Program-made: the position numbers and the translations under genes
The notes under the pieces: generated by a model
Database searches by the model: none
What the model saw: only the letters and a program-made list of their open reading frames with translations
Told to the model about the DNA's origin: nothing
Assembly (NCBI GenBank): GCA_002049455.2
Contig: KV919337.1
Coordinates: 1 to 21,413, forward strand
Source of the DNA: Porphyra umbilicalis
Lineage: Eukaryota; Rhodophyta; Bangiophyceae; Bangiales; Bangiaceae
Direction: 5' to 3'
DNA length: 21,413 nucleotides
Shown: positions 1-8,669 of the stretch, in pieces
How positions within the stretch are numbered: the stretch's first letter is position 1
Layout: each line of letters starts with the position of its first letter

Positions 1-1064
1 ATAGGCGTCCTCGGACAGCCACGTCGCCTCAGCCAGATCGAAGCGTTTGCGCGCTCGGTAGCGTAGCTGCCCTAGCTGCCCTGTCCCGGACAGAACACCA
101 TGTCTGTCTCAGCGTCCTGTCTACAACATACGAACAGGGCAGGGAGCAAATTGCTTCTGCTCCGTTGGCGGAGAAAGAAGTATGAAAAGTGCTGGCGGGA
201 AGCATGGCAGCAGCCCACGCGTCAGCTTCACCGTTTTGCGGTAGCGGCGTCGACTGTTACCTGATCCATGCCACTATGCCGGCACGCTGGAAAGCTGTAC
301 CATTGAAACAGCATTTGCTCATTGGTGGCTACGTTGAAGTGGACGTACGAGAACATTCTCATCGTTGCGTTCAGATACGAACGCATGTGTCATGCCGCCA
401 GCAGTGAGAGCGCCTGTACGCACGCAACGGTAACATGGAACAGCAGGTGATCGGCCAAGACACCACACAGAACATGGTTTCTGGACGTGGACAGGTAAAG
501 AGGCCAGACGTGTCGCCTAACCAAACGAGGAGCACGAGCCCCCCATCTCTGCGGCTGCTTCAGCAACACTGACACGTACCTCCAGAGGGCTCACGCAATG
601 TGATACCCGCCTCTTTCTCTGTGCACTTTCAACAGGCAGGCAGGAATACATCTAAACGCAAGACTCTCCACAGTTCAGCGTGCTGCCGGTGTCCCCCAGC
701 ATGGACCACAACACTCTGACGCTTTTACATATGGCGCGCGTTCTCGCCGACATGGCGGTAGTCTGGCGGACGTAATCAGTGTTTGTGGCGTTGGCGGTGG
801 CCTTCCGCTCTGCGGCGGCGGTGCAGCAGCCACCAATCTCCGGAGCGGTCGTCGCCGCTGACGCGGACCGCTCCTGGCTGTACGCCTCCACCGGCGCATT
901 GACGCCCCTCTGGTAGGTCGACGTGGGCGCGCGCGGCGACGACGACACGCGTGTGGCAGACGACGGCGGCCGGCTGGCCGACGCCGTCTTTGGCGGGTCC
1001 TTTTCGGAATGGTGTACAGGCCGTATGCGTTTCTGAGGCAGAGGCGGCTGTCACCAAGCGACAC

Positions 1065-1112
1065 GACGCAGCCAGATGGGCAGGCCTGCAAGACTGCCCA
1101 TCTGGTTGCGTC
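1065..1112. repeat. Long hairpin (19-bp stem, 10-nt loop)
   Basis: Arms 1065-1083 and 1094-1112 are reverse complements over 19 positions, except for one C-to-T change that still allows a G-T pair. The loop is 1084-1093. The arms contain CCAGATGGGCAG and its complement. Only 11 bases separate it from the next palindrome. Confidence 0.9.
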
Positions 1113-1123
1113 TTCTCGCCACC

Positions 1124-1177
1124 GCATTGTCACACCCCCACCGTCCCCAGCTGGGGACGGGGGGGGTGTGACAATGC
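1124..1177. repeat. Near-perfect 54-bp palindrome
   Basis: Arms 1124-1150 and 1151-1177 are 27 bases each with no spacer (centre CAGCTG) and a single mismatch. The outer ends read GCATTGTCACACC and its complement. It could extrude as a cruciform or fold as an RNA hairpin. With the neighbouring hairpin it may be a fold-back element or the remains of one; I see no target-site duplication that would prove this. Confidence 0.9.
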
Positions 1178-2377
1178 AATGGCTGCGGATGAAAACAACC
1201 CAAACGACGCGACGGTTGAGTGGTCCAGCCAACCAAATGCAGGGATCAGATTCGAACCGCCTCCATCCTGATATCTGGCTGCCACCCCACATATTTTTGC
1301 GGTCCCTGGTGCCCCCTCGTCCGGCGACAGCCTGGCAGTGGGCGTCGTTGCAACAGTCCTGTGGCACTGCCAAGCGGCGGCCGGTTGACATATCAGCCCG
1401 CGCGCGCGCTCGCTGAATCTGCGAGGCTCAGAATCCCCACTGTATTCCGTCCGGGCGTGGACACGCACAACACTGGGGATGATTTGCGGCTGTGCGCGCA
1501 ACTCTGTGGAACCGTTTGGGAGGGACCTTGACGTACTTCTGTCCTCTCAACTGCTCCCCCGTAGCCCATATCCCACTGCGATGGCGGCACGTGCCCGCCC
1601 GCGTGCCCGCTCTCGCCGCGCGGCGGGTGGCGCCGGCGCACGTGGAGGGCGCAGCTCTCTCTTCGGAGAGGGGAGGGTGGAGGGCACCAGCCGACCGGAC
1701 CGCGAAGTGTCCGCCGTACGAGGTCCGGCGCCGGCCGCTGTCGGTGGTGGGGCGAGCGCGCGCCGTGATGGCAACGGAGTGTGCATGTGCCGCTAGCTCG
1801 TGCGTAATCTTTCCACCAGCGTCTGGGTTGGGGCGTGCGGAAGCGCGCAGCGCCACGCACAGAGCCCGCACCCCGCTGGGGCTACAGGCATACCCTAAGC
1901 CGATAAGCGGCGGCGGCGGTGGGCTCTGGCGAGCAGTTGACGCGGTGGCTCGCGCCGTGTCACGCAGGCCACACCTCCCGCGCCCCCCCTGCCATCCCAC
2001 GCAGGCACGCCTCGCAGCCCCCACTCAGCCCCACTCACGGATGCAATGATAGAGCACATGTTCTGTGTCGCCGCCCTTTCCAACGGCACAGGTGGTGTTG
2101 CGGGTGCTGAGGTGGCGGGGTGGCAGCGGTGGCGCCCCTCTCCAGACGCCGCCGCTGATTTAGTCTAAGAGCCTGTGCAGAACGGTAGGTAAGGTATAAT
2201 TTCTAATAATTTGCATCTACGCATGTTTTAAGTGGCTTTAGGCGCGATGCAAGAGCTGAAGAATGTGTGTCAAGAAAAGCAGAGAAAGGAACAAGACAGA
2301 TGGAAACAAAAACTGTGTGTACCGCTGCGTGCTGCTCGCGCGCATAGCCAACCAAACCTGCAACACTCAGAAAAAAC

Positions 2378-4759
2378 CTACACGTCTTGGCGAGCACGCT
2401 TGGTCGGGCTGGACGTCGATAAATCCCCCGCGGGCTCCTCCCTGGGCTCCTCCACCGGGGGACTGGCCGCCGCCGGCGCCTCCTCAACGGCCCCAGGGGC
2501 GGCGGGGACCAGCTGCCGGAAGAGCACCGGCGTACCATCGGGCGCTGCACCTCCAGCAGTCGCTCGCGCAGCCGCCCGCACCGCCAACACAGTCGACGGT
2601 CGGCCAGCAGCAGCAGCAAGCACCGGCGGCCGAGGCGCCAAAGTCGGCACGCTGCCATCCCCCGCATTCGCCGCCTGGGCGGCACTGCCACTCGGCGACT
2701 TGCGCTTGGGCGCCGCCTTCCGCCGCAGCGCGGCGTGGTCCGCCTTAAAGACCTCGTGCTCCATGATGCGCTTGCTCTTCGGCTCGTTGTCCCACAACAG
2801 CAACAACGCCGCGACGGCCTCCTCGTGCTTGCAGTGATTATCGCTCGTGGGGATGGCGTCGAGGTAGACGATGACGGACTCGTCCATCAGCCGCGTCTGG
2901 TCCGCAGCCGCGTCCTCGACGCCCGTGGCCAGCGGCTCCTCGGCGGGCATGACCTTGCCCGCCTTCCGCGCGTCCTTGACGTACTTGACCGGGAGGAAGC
3001 GGACGGGAACCTTGACTCCGAGGGGCCACCGCGGCGCCACGACCTCACCATCTCCCGACTGGTCCGCCACGATCTGGTGTGGCCACCAGCGAGAGAAGCC
3101 CTCTTGGATGTTGCGCGGCGCCAGCCCGAAGCGCATGGCAAAGAAGATGATGATCGCCTTTACGGTGGCGCGCACCAGCTGCACGGGCGCCCGCCGGTTC
3201 CGGAATAGGTCCGTCATGAACGCCACGGCCGACTTGCGGGGCGTCTGGGGGTCAGGCTTCGTCATGCTCTCCAGCACGAAAGGCAGCAGCGCCGCCACGA
3301 CGCCCGTCTCATCGCCCTCGTCGCTGCTCCCCGCCCCGCCGTCGGCGCCGGTGGAGGAGCTCCCGGCCCCGCCCTCAGCCCCATCAGTCGGTGGCGCTCC
3401 GCCTGGGAGCCCATCGTGAAGGGAGCTGGATGACCGCGAGGCCGAGCGTGCGCGGGCGACCTGCCGCGCCAACCGCTGGATGCTGAGCGGCGGGGGAAGA
3501 ATGGCGTCGGCGGGCGAGGTGAACACCTCCAGGTATTCCTCGTCTTCCGCCGACGTGGCAATGGGGGTGACGGCGCTCGGGCTGGGGGAAGGCCGGCCGC
3601 CGCGGTGGCACGTGCCCACCAGCCGAGCCGGCGGGGCGTTCTTCCCGAGGCGGACCCGCGACAGCACGTCCCGGCCGCGACAGAATTGGTGCGCTTGACC
3701 AAAGACGCGCAGCACGTCGGGGTCGACGTAAGACGCCTGCCCGTAGATGCTGGCCCAGCCGAGGTCGCCGCCCGTCGACACGCCCGACACGTGAACAACC
3801 ACCTGCAGGTTGTCATTGTCGTCCTCCATCGTCGCGGCGGAGGAGACCATCGACGCCGCCGCCTCGAGCGTTTTCGCACCCACGCGCCGCCCGTTCACGG
3901 CGGTGATATACCGGCCCAGCCGCTGCATCGCCAGCGACTGCCCACTGCTGGCAGCGCGCGCGCGCGCGCGCGCTGCCGCGCCGCGCGCCTCCTCGAGCGC
4001 AACGAAGGCTGCGGTCGGGGCCGCCGGCTCGGTCGCGACGGCGGCGGCCATGGCCGAGGCGGTGCCCGCAACCGTCGACGTCGGCGTGGCCGTCAGCGTG
4101 GCCGTCGTCGTCAGCGAGGGCGGAGTCACGATCCCCCCACCTGCCACGCCGGGGGCGGCGAGGGCAGACGCGGCCGCCGCTGGTGCGGCCGTCGGTGTGG
4201 CCTGCGGCGCGGCCGTCGGCATGGTGGAGCCTACTGCGCCACCGCCGGCAGTGGCCAGCGGCTGCAGCGCTACGGTCTTGCCGCCGGTAGCCGCGCTGGC
4301 ATGGAAGCGTGCCGCCGTGCTGCCCACGGCACCTGGCGCCACGATGGCCGCCGTTGCGTCCTCTTGCGAGGGCACGGAGATGGCGGCGGCGGCCGGCGTG
4401 TCGCCTGTCGGCATCGTCGTCGGCGTGACCGTCGGAACGGCGCCTGTCGGTGTCGTCGTCGGCGTGGCCGTCGGCGTGGTGGGCGGCGCCGCCACCGGCG
4501 GCGTGACAACCGCCCCGACCGTCGCGCCGGCGACGATGATGCTTGACGCCGGCTCGGTAGTCGCCGTGGTGGGCGGCAGCGCTGACGGCGGCATGACGAC
4601 CGCCCCGTGTGCTGGCGGGGAGGACACGCCGGCGACAGTGGCGGCCGAGGGGGGGACCGGCATGCCGGCCGTCGGGATAGCCGCCAGGGCCGACGAGACC
4701 GTCCACGCGTCGTCGAAGGTGACAGGGGACGGCAGGGAGAGCACGGCCGGCAAGGCCAT
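2378..4759 (-). CDS. Large orphan protein, Ala/Thr/Pro-rich with PDZ-like stretch and C-terminal NLS
   Basis: I do not recognise this 793-residue protein. Residues about 20-275 are Ala/Thr/Pro/Val-rich with degenerate TPT/TPTG repeats. Residues 280-325 contain ITAVNGRRV, a TLEAA helix and LQVVVHVSG, resembling the second half of a PDZ domain; the first half is poorly formed. Residues 325-385 and 485-680 look globular, with aromatic and hydrophobic residues (for example IIIFFAMRFGL and FSRWWPHQI), separated by a Ser/Gly-rich acidic linker (440-485). KRKSP near 684 and KRAR near 787 are NLS-like, suggesting a nuclear location. The start is the first ATG of the open frame. No intron is needed. 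The protein-like composition of the C-terminal half is the main reason to accept the gene. A host nuclear protein or a mobile-element ORF are both possible. Confidence 0.7.
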   Translation of the reverse strand: MALPAVLSLPSPVTFDDAWTVSSALAAIPTAGMPVPPSAATVAGVSSPPAHGAVVMPPSALPPTTATTEPASSIIVAGATVGAVVTPPVAAPPTTPTATPTTTPTGAVPTVTPTTMPTGDTPAAAAISVPSQEDATAAIVAPGAVGSTAARFHASAATGGKTVALQPLATAGGGAVGSTMPTAAPQATPTAAPAAAASALAAPGVAGGGIVTPPSLTTTATLTATPTSTVAGTASAMAAAVATEPAAPTAAFVALEEARGAAARARARAASSGQSLAMQRLGRYITAVNGRRVGAKTLEAAASMVSSAATMEDDNDNLQVVVHVSGVSTGGDLGWASIYGQASYVDPDVLRVFGQAHQFCRGRDVLSRVRLGKNAPPARLVGTCHRGGRPSPSPSAVTPIATSAEDEEYLEVFTSPADAILPPPLSIQRLARQVARARSASRSSSSLHDGLPGGAPPTDGAEGGAGSSSTGADGGAGSSDEGDETGVVAALLPFVLESMTKPDPQTPRKSAVAFMTDLFRNRRAPVQLVRATVKAIIIFFAMRFGLAPRNIQEGFSRWWPHQIVADQSGDGEVVAPRWPLGVKVPVRFLPVKYVKDARKAGKVMPAEEPLATGVEDAAADQTRLMDESVIVYLDAIPTSDNHCKHEEAVAALLLLWDNEPKSKRIMEHEVFKADHAALRRKAAPKRKSPSGSAAQAANAGDGSVPTLAPRPPVLAAAAGRPSTVLAVRAAARATAGGAAPDGTPVLFRQLVPAAPGAVEEAPAAASPPVEEPREEPAGDLSTSSPTKRARQDV
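3950..3977. repeat. (GC)10 alternating tract inside a 28-bp palindrome
   Basis: Bases 3954-3973 are strictly alternating G and C, and the palindrome extends to GGCA/TGCC on both sides. The tract lies in the coding sequence of the 793-residue protein, where it encodes an ARARARA stretch just before the PDZ-like part. Alternating GC of this length is a classical Z-DNA former. It is also a likely slippage site. Confidence 0.85.
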
Positions 4760-5164
4760 AGCCGGGAGAGAAGGGGGACGGGGGGTGGGGACGCAGGGTG
4801 TCGAGGCGGGAGAGGTGTACGTCGGGGCGACGGGGGCGGGGGGCAGTGACGATGACTTGATGCGTGGTGATGGCCAGTCGACCCTTCATCGTCGGGCATC
4901 CGCGGAGCCCCTTATGTAGCGGCCTGCCGTCAGTCACGACGGCTGGACGACGCTCGCCCGTGGTGCTCCGACAGATGGAGCACTGCAACACAACCACGAG
5001 GGCGAACCGCGAGCGCCAGTCGCGTACCGGTCCACGACATCCCGCCAACCGCCTGCACTCGCCTTCCGCAGTAGACGGCAGCACCGTCGCGCCAAAAAAC
5101 ACATACCACCCCGTCCCCAGCTCCCCGACCACAAAACGGGGGGGCACGCCAGCCCGACGCAGGT
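4760..5164 (-). promoter_or_regulatory. 5' flank of the 793-residue gene with a TATA-like box
   Basis: This 400-bp stretch separates the minus-strand ATG at 4759 from the minisatellite. On the minus strand TACATAAG (4911-4918) is the best TATA-like sequence, about 150 bases upstream of the ATG. A GCGCCAAAA motif lies at 5089-5097. Open frames running through it continue into the minisatellite and are not believable as genes. The promoter assignment rests on position and a weak motif only. Confidence 0.25.
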
Positions 5165-7096
5165 GCAGCCGCCAAAAACGCGCACCGCACACTCCCCGAC
5201 AGCGCCCATCCAGGGCCCCACGCGGGCGGCGGCGGCAGCCGCCCCGGCCGCGGGGGCCAAGAACGCGCACCGCACCCCCCGCCCCCAGCGCCCATTCAGG
5301 CCGCCCCGCGGGCGGCGGCGGCAGCCGCACCGGCCGCGGGCGCCAAAACCCCGCTGCGCAACCGCCCCCCCAAGCGCCCATCCAGGGCCCCCGGCAGGCG
5401 GCGGCGGTAGCCACCCCGGCCGCGTGCGCCAAAAACGCACACCGCACCCCGCCCCCCCAGCGCCCATCCAGGCCGCCCCGGCGGCGGGCGCCAAAAACGC
5501 GCACGGCGCCCCCCCCCCCTCAGTGCCCATCCAGGCCGCCGCCCGGGCGGCGGCGGCAGCCGCCCCGTCCGCGCGCGCCAAAAACGCGCACCGCACCCCC
5601 CCCCCCAGCGCCCATCCAGGCCGCCCCGCGGCCGGCGGCGGTAGCCGCCCCGGCCGTGGGCGCCAAAAACGCGACCCGCACCACACCCCCCCAGCGCCAA
5701 TCCAGGCCGCCCCGCAACCGGCGGCGGCAGCCGCCCCGGACGCGGGCGCCAAAAACGCGCACGGCACCCCCCCCACCCAGCGCCCATTCAGGCCGCCCCG
5801 CGGGCGGCGGCGGCAGCCGCACCGGCCGCGGGCGCCAGAAACGCGCACGGCACCCCCCCCCCCCAGCGCCCATCCAGGGCCCCCGGCGGGCGGCGGCGGT
5901 AGCCGCCCCGGCCGCAGGCGCCAAAAACGCGCACCGCACCCCCACCCCCCAGCGCCCATCCAGGCCGCCCCGGCGGCGGGCCCCAAAACGCGCACCGCAC
6001 CCCCCCCCCCCAGTGCCCATCCAGGCCGCCCCGCGGGCGGCGGCGGCAGCCGCACCGGCCGCGGGCGCCAGAAACGCGCACGGCACCCCCCCCCCCAGCG
6101 CCCATCCAGGGCCCCCGGCGGGCGGCGGCGGTAGCCGCCCCGGCCGCAGGCGCCAAAAACGCGCACCGCACCCCCACCCCCCAGCGCCCATCCAGGCCGC
6201 CCCGGCGGCGGGCCCCAAAACGCGCACCGCACCCCCCCCCCCCAGTGCCCATCCAGGCCGCCCCGCGGGCGGCGGCGGCAGCCGCACCGGCCGCGGGCGC
6301 CAGAAACGCGCACGGCACCCCCCCCCCCCAGCGCCCATCCAGAGCCCCCGGCGGGCGGCGGCGGTAGCCGCCCCGGCCGCAGGCGCCAAAAACGCGCACC
6401 GCACCCCCACCCCCCAGCGCCCATCCAGGCCGCCCCGGCGGCGGGCCCCAAAACGCGCACCGCACCCCCCCCCCCCAGTGCCCATCCAGGCCGCCCCGCG
6501 GGCGGCGGCGGCAGCCGCACCGGCCGCGGGCGCCAGAAACGCGCACGGCACCCCCCCCTCCCAGCGCCCATCCAGGGCCCCCGGCGGGCGGCGGCGGTAG
6601 CCGCCCCGGCCGCAGGCGCCAAAAACGCGCACCGCACCCCCACCCCCCAGCGCCCATCCAGGCCGCCCCGGCGGCGGGCCCCAAAACGCGCACCGCACCC
6701 CCCCCCCCAGTGCCCATCCAGGCCGCCCCGCGGGCGGCGGCGGCAGCCGCACCGGCCGCGGGCGCCAAAAACGCGCACCGCACCCCCCCCCCCAGCGCGC
6801 ATCCAGGCCGCCCCGCGGGCGGCGGCGGCAGCGCGGTGCGTTAGCGGGCGCCAAAAATGCCCAGGGCGGGGCCGGCTGGTCGCGCCAGCTGGCGCGGTGC
6901 GCCGCCGCCGAAAGAACCGCCACCCCCCCCCCGCCGCTGGCGGCCGTTCAGGGGACCCCAGCAGCAACTGCGGTGGCCGGGGCTGGAGGACGGCGCCAAA
7001 AGAAGCGCCAAAAGAAGCGCCGCCACCCTCCCATGCGCACGATCTAGGGCCTGTTCGTGTGACTGTGACGGCCAGCGCGCGGCGAACGCGCCAAAA
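5089..7096 (+). promoter_or_regulatory. Array of 16 E2F/DP-like motifs (GCGCCAAAA)
   Basis: GCGCCAAAA starts at 5089, 5340, 5426, 5488, 5575, 5660, 5746, 5918, 6150, 6383, 6616, 6762, 6848, 6993, 7005 and 7088, all in the same orientation. It matches the E2F/DP consensus TTTSSCGC read on the other strand. The copies at 5089, 6993, 7005 and 7088 lie outside the regular repeat, and 6993/7005 form a 12-bp tandem pair. The array sits between the divergently oriented 793-residue gene and the thioredoxin-like gene. Binding is inferred from the motif alone. Confidence 0.4.
5165..6835. repeat. GC-rich minisatellite, ~86-bp units in a 232/233-bp higher-order repeat
   Basis: The landmark CATCCAG recurs throughout. 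In the right half it falls at 5871, 5957, 6018, 6103, 6336 and 6569 among others, giving a basic unit of 85-86 bp, a shortened 61-bp variant, and a three-unit super-repeat of 232-233 bp repeated at least three times. Each unit holds a C run of 7-11, GCGCCCATCCAGG, a GGCGGCGGCGG stretch, GCCGC and usually GCGCCAAAAACGCGC. Units left of about 5860 are more diverged, so the right part expanded more recently. Because 232 and 233 are not multiples of three, successive super-repeats are read in different frames, so this is not a protein repeat even though several frames stay open. The minus strand is G-run rich. Confidence 0.95.
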
Positions 7097-7961
7097 GAAC
7101 CACCACCGCACCCCCCGGAGCGCCGGCAGGCGGCGCTGGCGCCGTCCCCGCCGCCATCGATGGACGACCGAGCGAGCCGTCAGACGACGGGCGGTGCTTC
7201 TGCGAATTTAGATTCTACCGCTGTTGGCCGATCGATTGCCCTGTTGAGGGACAATTGAGTGCAATTGCAGGCCGATTGAGCAGACGAGAATGCGACCATG
7301 CCATTGGTCTACGAAGGACTCGACGCTCGTCGAGTGGGCGTGGTCAGTTACACCCTCAACGGATGCGTGGTGCGAACGGCAGACGTCGCGGGACGTCGCG
7401 GCGACCGAGCGATCAGGCAAACAACAAAGAGGGCGCGATTCAGGCTCTCATTACCACGTGGCAAATACTCATGGATCTCTCCTCCATCAAAGTCGTGGAT
7501 TTGATGGCTGTCCTCGGCCGTATCGCAGAGTCGTGAAGAAATATCTCTTTTGTCCACACCGAATGAAGCAGCATCCTCTGCCACGCTGGTCAACCGTCGC
7601 TGAGTGGCTGCCCTGTTTCCACGCTGCGCTGGGCGGCCACCGCGGACCTCCACGCCTCCGCGGCCGGCCGCGGTGGGCCGGCCCACCGGCCCGCGCCGAG
7701 GCCACACCACACACGCGCCCAATCGATACAGTAGACACGTCGTTGTTTGCCATTGCAGTACAGCTGTCACCTGGTCCGTGGCGACGCGTCGCGCTCCGTT
7801 TGTGTCTCTGTTCCGCGTCGTCCCTCCCGCCTCTTCCTCCTTCCCTTGCCTCTCGCTGTCGACGCTGTTGCTTGCTGCGACCGACCCGCGTTTCGAGCGC
7901 TGCTGTGCACTTTGTTTTCCTCCCTCGTCCGTCCTACCCGCGCCTCTTCTTCCTTGCGGCC
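6836..7961. other. Intergenic region upstream of the thioredoxin-like gene
   Basis: No gene is supported. 6836-7100 is GC-rich and still carries E2F-like motifs. 7150-7560 is closer to 55% GC and contains a perfect 10-bp tandem, GACGTCGCGG, at 7382-7401. 7658-7688 holds two abutting palindromes. 7780-7961 is pyrimidine-rich (runs of TCC and CTCC), as expected of a 5' leader, and ends in a strong Kozak-like context at the ATG at 7962. Long open frames through this part share no plausible protein composition upstream of 7962. Confidence 0.45.
7658..7688. repeat. Two abutting GC palindromes
   Basis: 7658-7673 is a perfect 16-bp palindrome built on CCGCGGCC and its complement. 7671-7688 is a perfect 18-bp palindrome built on CGGTGGGCC. 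They overlap by three bases and lie about 280 bases upstream of the probable thioredoxin start. They could be sites for dimeric regulators or simply reflect high GC. Confidence 0.6.
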
Positions 7962-8614
7962 ATGGCGGTCGCCCCGGCATTTGCCACCCCCACCCTCGCG
8001 CCCCCCCTCGACCGTTTATGGCGGCAACAGTGCGGGGCGACGGCGACCACCCCCCCCACCCCCCTCCCCACCGGCCGCACGCCGCCGCCGCGGCGGTGGC
8101 GCGGCCCCGCCATGACGACCGCCACCCCCGTGGCGCGGCCACGTGCGGGCGGCGCGGCGGCGCCCGACCCCCGCGGCGCCAATGGCGTCGGCGGCGGCGG
8201 CGGGGGGGGGCCCACCCCGACGCGGCCGACCTGGCGTCGGCCGTTGCCGCGGCGGCGGCCGCCCCCCCCGCGTGCGTGCGGCAAATCACGACCGCCGCGG
8301 AGCTCGATGCGGTCCTTTCCGAGGCGTCGGTGCCGCGCGCCGACGGCGGCCGCCCGCCGCTCGTCGTCCTTGAAGTGTACGCGACGCACTGCCGCGCGTG
8401 CAAGGGCATTGCGCGCGCCTTTACGCGCGTCTGCGAGGTGCACCGGGAGGCCATCTTCCTCGCGTCCAACGCCGACGTGGATGACGAGCTGATGCGCCGC
8501 CTCGGCGTGCGCGGCACGCCGACGTTTGTGCTCTTCCGGGGGGGGGTCCGCATCGACCATTTTTACGCCAAGGACCGGGATGCGCTGGAGGAGCAGGTGA
8601 CGCAGAACCTGTGA
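7962..8614 (+). CDS. Thioredoxin-fold protein (CRAC active site), N-terminal frameshift
   Basis: The C-terminal part (about 8275-8611) is a clear thioredoxin domain. It has a hydrophobic strand (VVLEVYA), the redox motif CRAC (8390-8401, the CxxC position), a later strand with an Asp (SNADVD), the cis-proline motif GTPTF, the strand VLFRGG and a last helix ending at the TGA. The usual Trp before CxxC is replaced by His (THCRAC). It should catalyse dithiol-disulfide exchange, and the CRAC variant is familiar from algal thioredoxin-like proteins. The best start, 7962 (GCGGCCATGGCG), is in a different frame from the domain. The two frames join at a nine-G run (8202-8210) if one G is added, giving a Pro/Ala/Gly-rich N-terminal extension that could be a targeting peptide. 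The uninterrupted frame instead offers ATG 8018 with an implausibly Arg-rich start. The gene converges on the glycosyltransferase. Confidence 0.8.
8202..8210 (+). other. Nine-G run, likely single-base gap in the thioredoxin frame
   Basis: Upstream of the run the frame starting at 7962 gives a reasonable Ala/Pro/Gly-rich sequence (TTATPVARPRAGGAAAPD). Downstream that frame turns Arg/Pro-rich while the frame set one base back carries AHPDAADLASAV and the whole thioredoxin domain. One missing G explains the switch. A C-rich stretch at 8048-8072 is an alternative site. Confidence 0.55.
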
Positions 8615-8637
8615 GGCGGACACGCTGGTGCCGGTCG

Positions 8638-8669
8638 GGGGGCGGGGGGGGGGGGGGAGGGAGGGGGGG
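8638..8669 (+). promoter_or_regulatory. G-rich tract in the 3' flank of the thioredoxin gene
   Basis: Starting 24 bases after the TGA, the sense strand is almost pure G, with a 14-G run and a seven-G run separated by GA-rich spacers. It can form G-quadruplexes in DNA or RNA. A role in pausing, 3'-end formation or mRNA stability is inferred from position only. Confidence 0.4.

Larger units (their letters stand above)
1..2377. other. Intergenic region, no supported gene
   Basis: I see no convincing gene here. Open frames exist on both strands (the largest about 200 codons), but they overlap each other, are rich in Arg, Pro and Ala as expected from GC-rich non-coding DNA, and show no recognisable domain. 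The first 650 bases are of moderate GC, about 660-2150 is GC-rich, and 2165-2330 is locally AT-richer and probably belongs to the 3' flank of the minus-strand gene that ends at 2378. The notable structure is the pair of hairpins at 1065-1177. Confidence 0.6.

Noticed and set aside
1238..1330. tRNA or tRNA-derived SINE on the minus strand (GGTTCGAATCT resembles a B box)
   Set aside because: The T-stem halves do not pair, no acceptor stem can be formed, and the upstream A-box-like sequence has at least two mismatches at key positions.
3813..5504. 563-codon minus-strand frame overlapping the 793-residue gene
   Set aside because: It is out of frame with the protein-like C-terminal half, dominated by Arg/Gly/His, and runs into the minisatellite.
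4864..7111. Long proteins encoded by the minisatellite on either strand (578 and 725 codons)
   Set aside because: The higher-order period is not a multiple of three and the sequence is equally open in other frames, so these are composition artefacts.
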